Below, piece after piece: positions 1-10,503 of a stretch of 64,000 nt of DNA. Both the position numbers and the translations under genes were made by a program. Under the pieces are notes generated by a model. The model ran no database searches and was not told the origin of the DNA. It saw only the letters and a list, made by a program, of their open reading frames with translations. The first letter of the stretch is position 1. The number at the start of each line of letters is the position of its first letter. The DNA is from Paulownia fortunei (lineage: Eukaryota > Streptophyta > Magnoliopsida > Lamiales > Paulowniaceae), in contig CM033119.1 of the NCBI GenBank assembly GCA_019321725.1, positions 18,116,694-18,180,693 of the forward strand, in the 5' to 3' direction.

Positions 1-686
1 TTGTACCTTTTCCCAAATACTATTTCCATTATGCTGTTCAAAGAAGCAGCTTGGAGGTGCTTCCTGAGTTGTACAAACCCCTGGAGGGATTGTTCCTTGG
101 CTATGGCACTCAACATGGCTGCGCATTCTAGCTGGCGAGCCCCTTCATGGGCTAATATGCGCTTAGGCGCGAAGAGGTGAGTTGAGGCAATTCTTCTCAA
201 CATACGCCAATGGGGACCGTCGGGGGCGAAGCCAATGGCTCGGCTGAACATGAGCTGCTTAGCCGACTCTTTGATTGGACGGCTAGCGAAATGTGGGGAC
301 GTTAAAATTTCACGGGCAACGCATGTGTCAGAAGTCACCACAGCAGGGGTTGAACCCAAGCTGAAAGCCATGAGCTTGATCGCGGCATGGCTTGAAGCCA
401 TGCGGGCAAGAGTGCGATGAGCCAAGCCGTGGCTCAAGCTGAATAAGCTGCCAACAATGGGCAGCCCATTGGGCCCTGGGATCGGAACTTGGCCCATTTG
501 GTGGCGGCCGTTTTTCCAAGCAGGCCCACCAGCAGAATAAGCCCAGTTGATAAGCCCACAACTCAGAAAAACAATAAAAATAAAAAGTAACACCAAAGTA
601 ATGTCACATGATTTCTGGATTTCAAGAATGGCAGGCAGGGAGAAAATCATCCATTTTGTGTCCTCACAAGTATTAGTGAAGTCCAT
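1..686 (-). CDS. CYP78A: Cytochrome P450, CYP78A family (5' part, truncated by window edge)
   Basis: Reading the minus strand from the ATG at 684-686 gives 228 uninterrupted codons that leave the window. The protein opens with a short N-terminal stretch, then a hydrophobic anchor (about residues 29-48, ITLVLLFIFIVFLSCGLINW). The proline-rich hinge follows (PIPGPNGLPIVGSLFSLSHG, about 68-87). Next come blocks typical of CYP78A: LAHRTLARMAS, MAFSLGSTPAVV, AREILTSPHFASRPIKESAK, LMFSRAIGFAPDGPHWRMLR and HLFAPKRILAHE. The opening residues and the WMI..LPA block recall CYP78A7. CYP78A enzymes are ER-anchored monooxygenases that control organ and seed size through an unidentified mobile signal (KLUH). 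The haem-binding cysteine, I-helix and ExxR region lie outside the window. The family assignment is firm; the paralogue is not. Confidence 0.93.
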   Translation of the reverse strand, partial: MDFTNTCEDTKWMIFSLPAILEIQKSCDITLVLLFIFIVFLSCGLINWAYSAGGPAWKNGRHQMGQVPIPGPNGLPIVGSLFSLSHGLAHRTLARMASSHAAIKLMAFSLGSTPAVVTSDTCVAREILTSPHFASRPIKESAKQLMFSRAIGFAPDGPHWRMLRRIASTHLFAPKRILAHEGARQLECAAMLSAIAKEQSLQGFVQLRKHLQAASLNSIMEIVFGKRY

Positions 687-768
687 GAATAAGGGTAAAT
701 TAGGGTAAAAAAAAAAAGATATAATTGGGAATATATGAGAAAGAAAATAAAATGTTAATTTATTTTAG

Positions 769-790
769 ATATATATATATATATATATAT
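769..790. repeat. (AT)n microsatellite
   Basis: Eleven AT dinucleotides lie about 80 bp upstream of the CYP78A start codon, in its presumed 5' region. Length polymorphism would be expected. Confidence 0.9.
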
Positions 791-1089
791 CTATGGAGAG
801 AAAAAGTTACACAAAGGGTATTTAGCAATGGAGGGTTTTGGTTCACTTGGGTGATAGTGAGGAAAGAACAATGCTGTTTAAATAGGTGGAATGTCTTGAA
901 CAAGGAAGAGTTCTTGTTTTTTTTTCTTTTTTTTTTGGGAAAAATAAAAAATAATAATAAATGAAGGGCTTCCATTTGGTCAAGTAGAAATGGGATCACA
1001 ATCCAAGTTGGTCCTAACCAAGTGTGAATGTTCTTTAGTTAAGAATAAAAAATTAAAAAGGCATTACAACTTTGTTGCATTTACATGTT

Positions 1090-1280
1090 TGTATAGTTGG
1101 TTTGTTAGACTAGCTCTAGAGATAATAAAATTATGGTTCTAAGATTTTGAAGTTATGAATTCGAATTCACCAAATGTGTCAGTATTTATATATTTCTACA
1201 GTAGTAATTAATGATAGTTAGTATTTATAAATTATTATGTGATGGTTGATAATTCATTATCGATTGATTGATACATAAGA
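1090..1280 (+). repeat. Degenerate tRNA-derived SINE-like fragment (second family)
   Basis: A B-box-like GAATTCGAATTC core sits about 65 bp into the fragment. It is followed by an AT-rich tail of loose ATTAATGATAG / GTTGATAATTC repeats. The layout resembles the fragments at 5102-5290 and, inverted, 13060-13312. Similarity was judged by eye and boundaries are approximate. Confidence 0.35.
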
Positions 1281-4200
1281 TATTGATGTATGGTAATTTC
1301 TTGTTCTAAATTCACTAGAATATCCTTATCCAGTTACATTTTTTCTTTTCCTTGAGTGAAATGATTATGTCAATGTCAATATTGAACAATTAATTAATAA
1401 TCAAAAATTAACTATTTACAAAATAGTACTGTTAAATTAGATAAACCCCTCACAATTTTTTTGGTCTTGATGAAATTTAAACTCAAAATTTCAAAATATT
1501 ATAGTATTGAGATCTTAAATTCGCCACTTAAGTTAGCCTTATGACCTTAAATTGGTAATTTCTACCTTAAAATGTTTTCAAATCTACCTACTCTAACACT
1601 TGTTTTAATCAAAATCTATCCCTTTCAAGCATGAGGTAGAATTACCAAAATCTTGTTTTGTTATCAAATCAAAACTATGGTTTGAAAATTTTTACAAAGT
1701 TGAATAAGGAAACATGTTTTTTATTGTTGCAAAGAAAATACATACAAAATCAAATTTATGGCAATACTTTTCCTACACATTTATGATTCGTTACTTCATG
1801 TTTATTTTTTTCAACTTTTTAAAGGTCTCAAATTTGTATCTTAATATATATAAATACTCATACCTAAAATAATCGTTGATAAAAGTAATGAAGTATGAAT
1901 AATTTCGCTTATCACTATATTCATATGGATCAAATGAATTAGTGGTTTGCTTCATTTGTTCTACAAATAAATTTTAAAATATTCACTTCCTCGATCATTT
2001 CTTTTTAATTTATTCATAAATAATGTCTCATTAAAATAATAATTATATAATATTACTAATAATCAATTATTATTTTATAATTAAAGTAATATTTCTCAAT
2101 TTTCACCTCTTTCATTTCAAGAGCTTTGCCACTAGAGATATATTATTGGAATCATTTTTTTGAGTAACATAATCATAAATTTATGATTTGCATAGTGTAA
2201 GTCTACTCGGAAGACAAAGCTATAAAGTTGACATCTCTTTTCTTAAGAAGTCCAAAACCCAATAAAGTTTCTATCTCCAAATTTGATACTATCGAAGCAA
2301 TCTCGTACTACTGAAAAATCTTTATAAGTATTATTGGGTTTGCTAAAATTAACGTAGAATAATGTCTCATTGTGCGTGGTGGAAAAGCCCCAAAGCATGC
2401 ATTTCTAGGTAGCCTTTTATGTCTCAAATAATAAAAATAGATGATTTGGAAATAGAGATTTTTTTTTTATCATTGAGTAGTTTCTTTTATAGTGAATTTT
2501 TTTTAAATTTTCAAATAAATTATTTAGTTATCAGACAAAAAAATAGAAAGATGCAAAAATTCATATATTGTTAAAGTGCAATTCGGGTGAGGTTGGTGAA
2601 TAGTTTAAATTGATTTGAGAGAAAAAAAAATATTTGATTTTTTTAAGTGGTTAATTTGGAAGAATTAATTTTATGAAATGTTTATAGATTTATCTTCAAG
2701 ATTACAATTAAATAAAATTATTTTTAAAAAAATCGGGTTTGAGTAAATTTGACCTCTAATCTAATTCTACGGGGAAAAAAATAGTATATATATTATTGGT
2801 GTTTAACAGCCTATGTGCTCGCCTAATTATCGTTATCAAACACCATTCATTTTGACTTGGTACCAAATTTTCTAGGTTTAATAGTAATCATATTTTTAGG
2901 AATATACCAAAATTTCTAGGTTTAGTTGTGACAATATATATTAAAAACTTATAGTTCATTAAATACTTATAAATATACCAAAATTTATAAAATCAAAGGC
3001 CCATGTGGACAGATCATTTAGGCTGAAAACTTGTGGTTTTGATCAATTCAAGGACATTATCAAAAGTTTTAAATAATCGTATCCAATACTATAGCTTCAA
3101 TTTGACTCGAGTCGATGCATAATTTTAAATAAAAAGTAAAAAAATTAAAAAAATATGCATATTTATACTCTAGCCCTCAAATTAGAATAGTGAATAATAA
3201 TTAGTAATGTCAATGAGAGTATAGTTTTAAGGGCGAAATCCCATTTTAAAAAATAAAACTTTATTTTCTTACGTTCAAAAAAGAAACAAAGGTAATAAAT
3301 TCGAGATTAAAAAGAAAAAAAGAAAAAAAGTATTGAATAATTTTTCTCACAACAAATATAGTGATTACACAAAATGTACTATGGAAAAAGAGAAAATTGA
3401 AATAGTAAACAAGGAAATTAACCTTTTTGGTATGTTACTCCAAGTAATTCATTCAGATGAAACACAAAGGAAAGCAACATTATGGCTTGCACTTAAATTA
3501 ATCTATCATCCCAAGATCAATTTCTAAATATAGTAATTCTTCCTCTTGATTGAGTACATAAAAACTGAAAGCAATTTGTTGCACGAGCATTGCACAAATC
3601 TCAATTGTGCACCAATTTGAGAACTCCAACGAACCAAGAATTTCATAACCCTCTCATGGGCTGTGCCGTGAAGCAAGGTGTGCCATGTTTTTGATAAACC
3701 CTAGTCGTGCATTCTTAGTGTGAACATACGTGACGAGACAAGATAGTATGTTAATAATCAACTTGTACTTACTACTTATTTGGTTATGGGTTTAAGTTAC
3801 TTAACGGGAAAGTGGGGATCGACCAATATTTAAAGAAAATGAGGAAAAAAATAGTGTAAACATAAGTTGAGTAGGTAAAATAAGATAAGATAATTTGTTG
3901 ATAAATATATTGTACCTTCGATCTTTCGTTGATTATGGGTTCAAGCCGCCTGAAAGAAAATAAAAAAAACTAGTTAGTATCTTTCTTTTAAAATAAAATA
4001 AGTTCAAGTAGGTAAAATAATATTAAAATCAGTGACGGTGCCACGAAGACTAACAGGGCCAGTCGTCCCCTTTCGAGTAATATATATGTATAAACTCATT
4101 AACTTTTACAATTTTATCTCTTAAAAATAATAAAATTATAGATTGAAATTTTTTTTTTATCTATTATTTTTTAAAAAAAATTCTGACCCGTCATCCTTTC

Positions 4201-4559
4201 AAATTGAATTTGACAGTTAGAAGTATATTTAATGTTCAAGTTGTTAAAGGGTTGATTATTTCCTATATAGTTGTACATATGCACGACTCTTTAAGTTAAA
4301 TCTAAGTACAATCTACTTTCTAAACTTGATATTTTAACAGCCAAATTTGAATGTTTGTTTTCTTGGGATTGTTAAGAATTATACATTAATCGTTGACATA
4401 CCCAAGCACATTAACCTAAATCACTTACTTAGAAGTAAAATGGTCTCGAAGTTCCACGGTCCTATTGCACATGAATTGGCGATAAACCCAAGAACAAGAG
4501 CCTTGAGGTTTACTACTACTTTTTGGTGTTACATGTTTAGTTCAAGATTAACGTTGTGT

Positions 4560-4775
4560 TTGGAAAGTATTAGAACTGGTCTGAAACTTGTTATGATTGG
4601 AATTATGATTTCATTTACATAAAGATTTTAAATAATTTCATATAAAATATAACTCAAAAATAATTCAAAGTAAAAGTTTAAGTTTTGAAATTTATTGAAT
4701 CACCAAATTCTTCAAATAAGTTCAATAAATTTAAAATTTAAAATTTAAAATACATCATTTCAAATGAATTGCATC
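4560..4775. repeat. Dispersed MITE-like repeat, copy 1
   Basis: Contains the block TTCAAATAAGTTCAATA followed by AAATTTA-type runs, together with TTCATATAAAATATAACTC. A near-identical TTCAAATAAGTTCAATAGAT block, with ACTTCATATAATATGAATTT upstream, lies at 29270-29470. The shared order of blocks implies one dispersed non-coding repeat family; ends are not defined. Confidence 0.45.
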
Positions 4776-5101
4776 AAATTGAGTCTGACTTGTCCAGTCA
4801 CAAGACAAATGAGTTTTTAAATATTTTTTCTTCTAATGGGAATGGGAAATTAATCAAATTAGACGAGGTATTGCTCAAATTTAATTTATAATCATTATGA
4901 AATTTTAAATAGCATTTGAGCTTGATTTGATTTTTATATAAATTGAGTTTAAACGAGCTAGTTTTAGTCGAGGGTGAACATGAGTTGAATTCAAATAATC
5001 TGATATACTTTATTATTTTTACTAATCAAGTTGACTCGAGCTAAATTTTAATTATTAAAAAAAATATTTAAGATTGATTTATTATATTTATCATACTAAT
5101 T

Positions 5102-5290
5102 TCAGGTGGCAATGAGACATTGCTCATGGTAAAGTTAAAAATTCAAAACTTTCAAGTCTTGTGCTCGGCCCCACCAAGTGTATAGAAATTTGCCTACTTT
5201 GATAGTAGCATATAATTAATTATTAGTTATTGATAATTGTAAATAGTGATTGATAATTATTAATTATATATTATACTGCAATTATGTATT
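5102..5290 (+). repeat. Degenerate tRNA-derived SINE-like fragment (second family)
   Basis: Starts with TGGCAATGAGACATTG, similar to a tRNA A box. About 65 bp later is CTTGTGCTCGGCCCCACC, a decayed B-box context, and then a TTATTGATAATTG-rich tail. It shares layout and tail with 13060-13312 (opposite strand). Too decayed for firm boundaries. Confidence 0.35.
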
Positions 5291-6236
5291 TGACCACTTC
5301 ATTCAAAAAAAAAAAAAAGCACCCCTTCAAGTATAGACCCTACTCTAAATACCCCTTAAACTTTCAAAATCTTCAATTACCCCCCCAACTTTTATCCTTA
5401 ATTCATTACACATTTTGGACCCCTGAAGTATGAAGCTTTCATCAATTATCTTCTTAACATTAAATAGAATAGAGATGCTGATCAAACAGAAAAATTTATC
5501 ATTTTATTCTATCATGAAATTAAAATAGATGACTAAATCACTTGATAACTTATTTGCAAGTAAATAATTTACTATTTTTTGCATTTACGCTAATTTTGCC
5601 AATTTTTAATGCTGGCATCATTTTCTTGTACACCCTTTAGAAAGTTGTGTGACTATGACCCATTTTTATATTTTTGAATTTTTCTATAATTTCTTATTCT
5701 CATATTACTCAGTAAGGCTCTTACTGATTCAAACTCCAACACCCTTAACTTTTGTTTTGTATTTGTTTTGGACAAAGATTGAAGATTGAAGGTGTTGGAT
5801 TGAAGAATTAAATCTACGAGTATTTATTTTTTGATATGTATTTTTTTTTAATTCATCAATGGAATTCGTTATTTTGTGGATGGGTAATACTGAAGAAGCT
5901 ACTTATGATACCACGCAATTTGTAGGACTTGAGGAAGTTGGTTGATGGACCAAATAATTTCCTATCATCAACCTAAAGCCCTAATAAATAACATGTCTGT
6001 GTAATGGATTTTTTCATAACATCTTACTCCTGTTTCAAATTTATAATTATCATTTTAAAAAATTTCAAAATAAGATTTGATTTCAAAATATTTTTTTTAA
6101 ATGATCATCTCAATTAAGACAACATGCAATATTACTTACTTTCAAGAACTATTTTTAAATATAATAATACAAAAATAGTATTTTTAACTATCATCTAAAA
6201 TTTTGAGTAAAACAAAAATAGTCTAAAAATTGGGGG

Positions 6237-7029
6237 ATTTGCTCTTTATACACAGTTCAACTGGTGGAACTATCAACTTGAATTCGCTTTTAACGGTAGG
6301 GTAGGGGTTCGAATTTTGGTAGGAACCTGCGGCTAAATTTCGGTATGGCAATATTTTCATAATCAAACCGGTGATCAAATCGGTTTTGTTAAAATTAGCG
6401 GTTCAACCGGTCGGACCGATTTAATAAAAATTAATTATATTTTTTATATAAAATGATAATATAATAGATTAATTGTTATATAATACATTTTAAATGTAAA
6501 AATAAATAAATAGTTATATAAAAATACATATAACAAAACATAAAATTCAAATAATCACATAAATATAATAAAATATCAAATTAGACCTTTATAAAAATTT
6601 AAAATAAAAAATTAAAAAAAAAACATAAAAACCAGTCAAAATCGATTTTGACCGGTTCTGGGCGGTTTTGAACGATTTGACCGGTTTTGACCGGTCAAAA
6701 TAATTTTTTAGCAAAATTGGACCGGACAAACCTCCGGTTCCCGGTTAAGCCGGTTGAACCGGCCGGTCCGATTCGATTTTAAAAACACTGCGGTATGGAA
6801 CAATCACTGTACTACCAGTAGAACTTTACGGCTGGAGTTTAGTATGATGCATTCACTGTGGATTTGGCTCCTTATGCGCAAAAGTGTACAATTTTTATTG
6901 GAATTCAGGAGGCAGTTGAGGCATATCCAGTGATTTACCGCTCAAAAATATTAAGGACAGGTGTGTTGGAGATAAAGAATTAGTCCAATGAAAATAAAAT
7001 ATGTAGATTATAAAAAAAAAAAAAAAAAA
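6237..7029 (+). mobile_element. tRNA-derived SINE (copy 1), interrupted by a hAT element
   Basis: A SINE of about 343 bp once the nested insertion is removed. A-box-like CAGTTCAACTGG is followed by a B box GGGGTTCGAATTT, then a tRNA-unrelated body and a 3' poly(A) run (7009-7034). It is flanked by a perfect 12-bp direct repeat, AAAAATTGGGGG (6225-6236 and 7030-7041), the target-site duplication of an L1-type reverse transcription insertion. The 5' copy abuts the element and the 3' copy overlaps the end of the A-tail. A second copy on the minus strand at 57591-57927 shares most of the body, including AAAAGTGTACAATTTTT and GTTGAGGCATAT. SINEs are transcribed by RNA polymerase III and rely on LINE enzymes. 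Confidence 0.88.
6349..6790. mobile_element. Non-autonomous hAT element nested in the SINE
   Basis: A 442-bp element flanked by a perfect 8-bp duplication, CGGTATGG (6341-6348 and 6791-6798), the size diagnostic of the hAT superfamily. The ends form imperfect inverted repeats: left CAATATTTTCATAATCAAACC, right (reverse complement) CAGTGTTTTTAAAATCGAATC. The subterminal parts are packed with CCGGTT/AACCGG repeats around an AT-rich centre, as in known plant hAT MITEs. There is no coding capacity, so it would need a transposase in trans. The SINE copy at 57.6-57.9 kb continues across this point without the insert. Confidence 0.92.
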
Positions 7030-7128
7030 AAAAATTGGGGGCAGTTACTTAGTTTTCCCCTTCCCAATGTCAGTTTCTCTATCGAAACAAGGATTTGGTT
7101 CTTTTTTAATGACACATATTGTGATTAC

Positions 7129-7130
<2 letters not shown>

Positions 7131-7166
<36 letters not shown>
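7131..7166. repeat. (CT)n microsatellite
   Basis: About 18 uninterrupted CT units in non-coding DNA. Confidence 0.95.
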
Positions 7167-7169
<3 letters not shown>

Positions 7170-7429
7170 CTCTTTATTTTTTATTAGTTGTTTATTAGTT
7201 GCTACTGCCAATGAATATACAATCAGATATGACCTTTGACCAAAAAGTGGCCAGCCTCATTGCATGTTTCTTCTGACATTTGTCACCATAATAACAAGAT
7301 TTTTAAGGTTATCTTAGTAACTAAATTTTACCAAGTGGGTGGGATTTAATTTTTACGACACCCTCAAGGCCATCAACATTATCTATATATATACACACAA
7401 AAGACATATATATAAAATATTTGTCCTAA

Positions 7430-7431
<2 letters not shown>

Positions 7432-7463
<32 letters not shown>
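7432..7463. repeat. (ATT)n microsatellite
   Basis: About ten consecutive ATT/TTA trinucleotides in non-coding DNA. Confidence 0.9.
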
Positions 7464-8514
7464 TTAACATCTCAAATAAGACTTTTGTCAAAAGAAAAAA
7501 GAAAAATTAAACCCACTTTCTCAATAAATCACTTTATAATATTATTTTTTAAAGATACTAAATTAAAAATATACAAAATTTTATTTTTTAACTATTATCT
7601 AAAATTTCTAACTCCAAATAAATGAAAGTCATTTCTTTAGTAGGGACGTCGTATTAAAATTGTAAATCAAATTTTTTATTCTAACATTATCAATATATAT
7701 TAAATATATAAAATAACATCATCGATATTTATTTAATATGTATATTTAATTTGTATTAATTTTATTAAAATAAAAAATAAAACACATTTAAAATATTAAA
7801 TCAAACTCTTATGATTGGTGGAGGCTACATCCTCACGTGCAATGCCTACTTCGAAAGCTGTAGTACGGCGGCCGCATTTTTGGCGGCTGCTTTAGGGTGC
7901 TCAATTCACAGGGCGCCTCATTTTATTATATAGAGATCAAAGTTTGTTTAACGATGAAGAAACATTCCAGCTGGTAGAGCAGTGACGTGTGAACGTATTT
8001 GACCGTTCTTATACTTTTAAAAATTATTTTTATTTTTATTAATATTATTTAAATAGTAATTTTTATTTTAAATTTATTATAAAAATTAAATAAAGTTCTT
8101 AAATCACACATAATTATGTAACATGATTGCATATATCATGATGATTGTGAAATATGTCTTTAACGCTGTGATATTAAAACGTTCCAAGTTAAAAATTAAT
8201 GAGATGGTACATCATTGATCCTATTGAAACTTGCGCATACGATGCAAATTCGAAAGGAGGATGTCTCGTTCTATAAATATTGATATGGAGATACTAGTGC
8301 ATGTATGCTGGTGTTTGTTAGAAATAAGTACATTAAACAAACCCACCTGAAAATTTTTAATTGAAAATATTCTATTGTCGAATGAGAATTTTCTCGTTAC
8401 GATAGTGTAAGAATTAGTTTTTGGACTTGAGGCACCATGGTAACCTTGTGCATGATATGTTGTACTTTGATATATTTTCCGATTGTATGACAATCACAAG
8501 GGATTTATATTGGG
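7464..8514. other. Intergenic, no recognised feature
   Basis: AT-rich except for a GC-richer patch around 7855-7925 that includes GCGGCCGC. No coding region, RNA gene or defined repeat was recognised. Confidence 0.5.
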
Positions 8515-10096
8515 TGTAACATCTTCATGTATGGAGATTCATGAATGGCCAATAAAGAATCCGTCACCTATCTAAATGAATAGGTGAATCTCCTATGTGT
8601 TTCACTGTACTTGACTCTAAAATCCTTGGCCAATGTTGAATGAAAATTAGACGTGGGGTTTTCTAATTATTCATCATCGAGTCAAGCTACTAGGAATAGA
8701 AACATAATTATTGAGTTAATAGGGTTTCAACTCAATATTCATGCTGTACGCTCAATCGGGAGATTAGATAACGGAAGGACCGTACTTACATTGAAATAGG
8801 TTCTCACATTCACCTGATATTAGGAGTCATGATGCAGTGCTAGATACTTCCCATGTCTTGTGGATTTTTAGAATTAATGAGTTAATTTTAAGATAATTAA
8901 TTAATTGAATTAATTAATTAGAATAATTAATTGTTCAACTAAGTCACAAAAGTTGTGAGTCCACGCCTAATTTAAAGTGAACCTAAGGGATCACACACAA
9001 AACTTAGACAAGTCCATTTATAACCTAAAAATTAATCCAAGTGTTGGATTAAATTAATTAATATGATTAACTAATAGGGTTAAATTAATTCAAGTGTGGA
9101 ATTAATTCAATTAATTAATTAGATTAATTGATTGGACCTAATTGGATTAGGAAGTCCAATTGGAATATTTAATTAATTGATTAGATTAATTAAGTAAGAT
9201 GTGCCTAATTAATTAAATGAATTAATTTAATTGATTGGATCAATTAAAGTACAGGCTAATTGATTACTTAGGCCTAGGCCCATTAGGTGTGGGTTTGCAC
9301 GAAACCCATTAGGAAATTGAATTGGGAATCCAATTCCTATAGAAAGTTGAATTGAGAATTCAATTTCTATGAGCTAATAAGGAAAAGGGAAAATGCTTAT
9401 GGGACAAGGAAACTTACCAAAAGAGTTGGAGATAAAAAAAGAAGAAGAATCCTATATAAAAATAACTTGTGATAGTTTTGATTGGCAATTTTCTTGGATA
9501 TTTTTATGGGTATCTTAATTACAGATTTTTGTGAAGAAAAATAGTTTTCTTTCATTCCAAAAAATTCGTCCCTCCTTTCTTTTCAATCTCCAAAAGTTCA
9601 CCAACCTTTTATCTAGTTTAATTCTTGATTTAATTGTTGAATTAAGAATTAAATTAAACACCTAAAACACTAATTGTTAGTGTGTTCTTGTTCCAAACAA
9701 AATTATTTTGGGATAGAATTATCGAATCGAAAACTACTAGCATAGGATTCGGTTGCGAATGGGCATCAAATGTGTAGATACCGTTAGATAGATAACATTT
9801 GGGATCCTAAAAACGAATCAAATTTCAATCAAAGAGGTTTTGAATTGAAAAACATAGAAATACTTTCATTTAAAGATAACGATTTGAATCGTTTCAATCC
9901 CTACATCAGTCGGAGTGCAAATGAATGTAAAAGTTTTTAAAACTTTCTTACTTTAACTATTATAAAACGCACAACTGAATAATCGTGAAAGGGTTTCGGC
10001 ATTCATTTTAATTACATGTGATGTAATGTATATTTATGTTACTAAAAAATTTTAAATTCTACTACGTATACGTTTCTGACTATCACGCGAACCCAA
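8515..10096. repeat. Possible degenerate LTR (solo LTR-like block)
   Basis: The block has the composition of a plant retrotransposon LTR. There is a non-coding leader, long ATTAATTAA-rich stretches (8880-9270), a promoter-like CCTATATAAAA near 9451, and a right edge ending in CCCAACA (10090-10096), a common LTR terminus. A possible left edge is TGTAACATC at about 8515. I found no matching target duplication and no second LTR, primer-binding site or gag-pol. The LTR identity is therefore an inference, and the whole could be another non-coding repeat. Confidence 0.35.
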
Positions 10097-10109
10097 CAGT
10101 AGATTGTAC

Positions 10110-10350
10110 TAAATTGATGTAATCCTCTTCACATTTAATTTTCTTCCATATTCACTTTGTGAAGAAAAGCTTTGCTTGTCATAACTTTTACTAGATCATG
10201 AATCAATCTTACGAATTCCTCTTAGAAAATTATAATTTTGGTGATTTTTGTGATTTTATTGCATTATATTTTGACGGTTCAAGCATAAAGAATTGGCATT
10301 TAGGACTATATTTAAGAGTGTACGTAGTTTGATAAATAATTTGATATTAG
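10110..10350 (+). repeat. Dispersed repeat family B, copy 1
   Basis: Shares an ordered series of blocks with the reverse complement of 19770-19985: CACTTTGTGAA, TCATAACTTT, GAATTCCTCTTAGAAA (versus GAATTCCTTTTAGAAA), TTGGTGATTT and AAGCATAAAGAATTGGCAT. It contains no coding sequence. Both copies border sequences with TTCGGTTT/ATCGAA motifs, so they may be parts of a longer non-autonomous transposon. Confidence 0.65.
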
Positions 10351-10470
10351 CAAAACAAAAATTTATTTGTTTTTCGATTTTCATTTAACAAAATTTGGGT
10401 ACGTGGTTTGGTTTTCGGATATTGAACCGTATGAATATCAAATTAAACTTGTATACTTTTATAGTTAACT

Positions 10471-10503
<33 letters not shown>

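Larger units (their letters stand above)
687..6224. other. AT-rich intergenic region upstream of the CYP78A gene
   Basis: No coding region is supported here: open frames are short, of biased composition and without recognisable domains. The stretch holds the presumed P450 promoter, simple repeats, and two weak SINE-like fragments listed separately. Short frames such as 725-964, 3333-3527 and 4347-4622 show no family resemblance. Confidence 0.6.

Noticed and set aside
725..999. Overlapping frames on both strands next to the CYP78A start
   Set aside because: They span (AT)n, poly-T and poly-A runs and encode low-complexity peptides.
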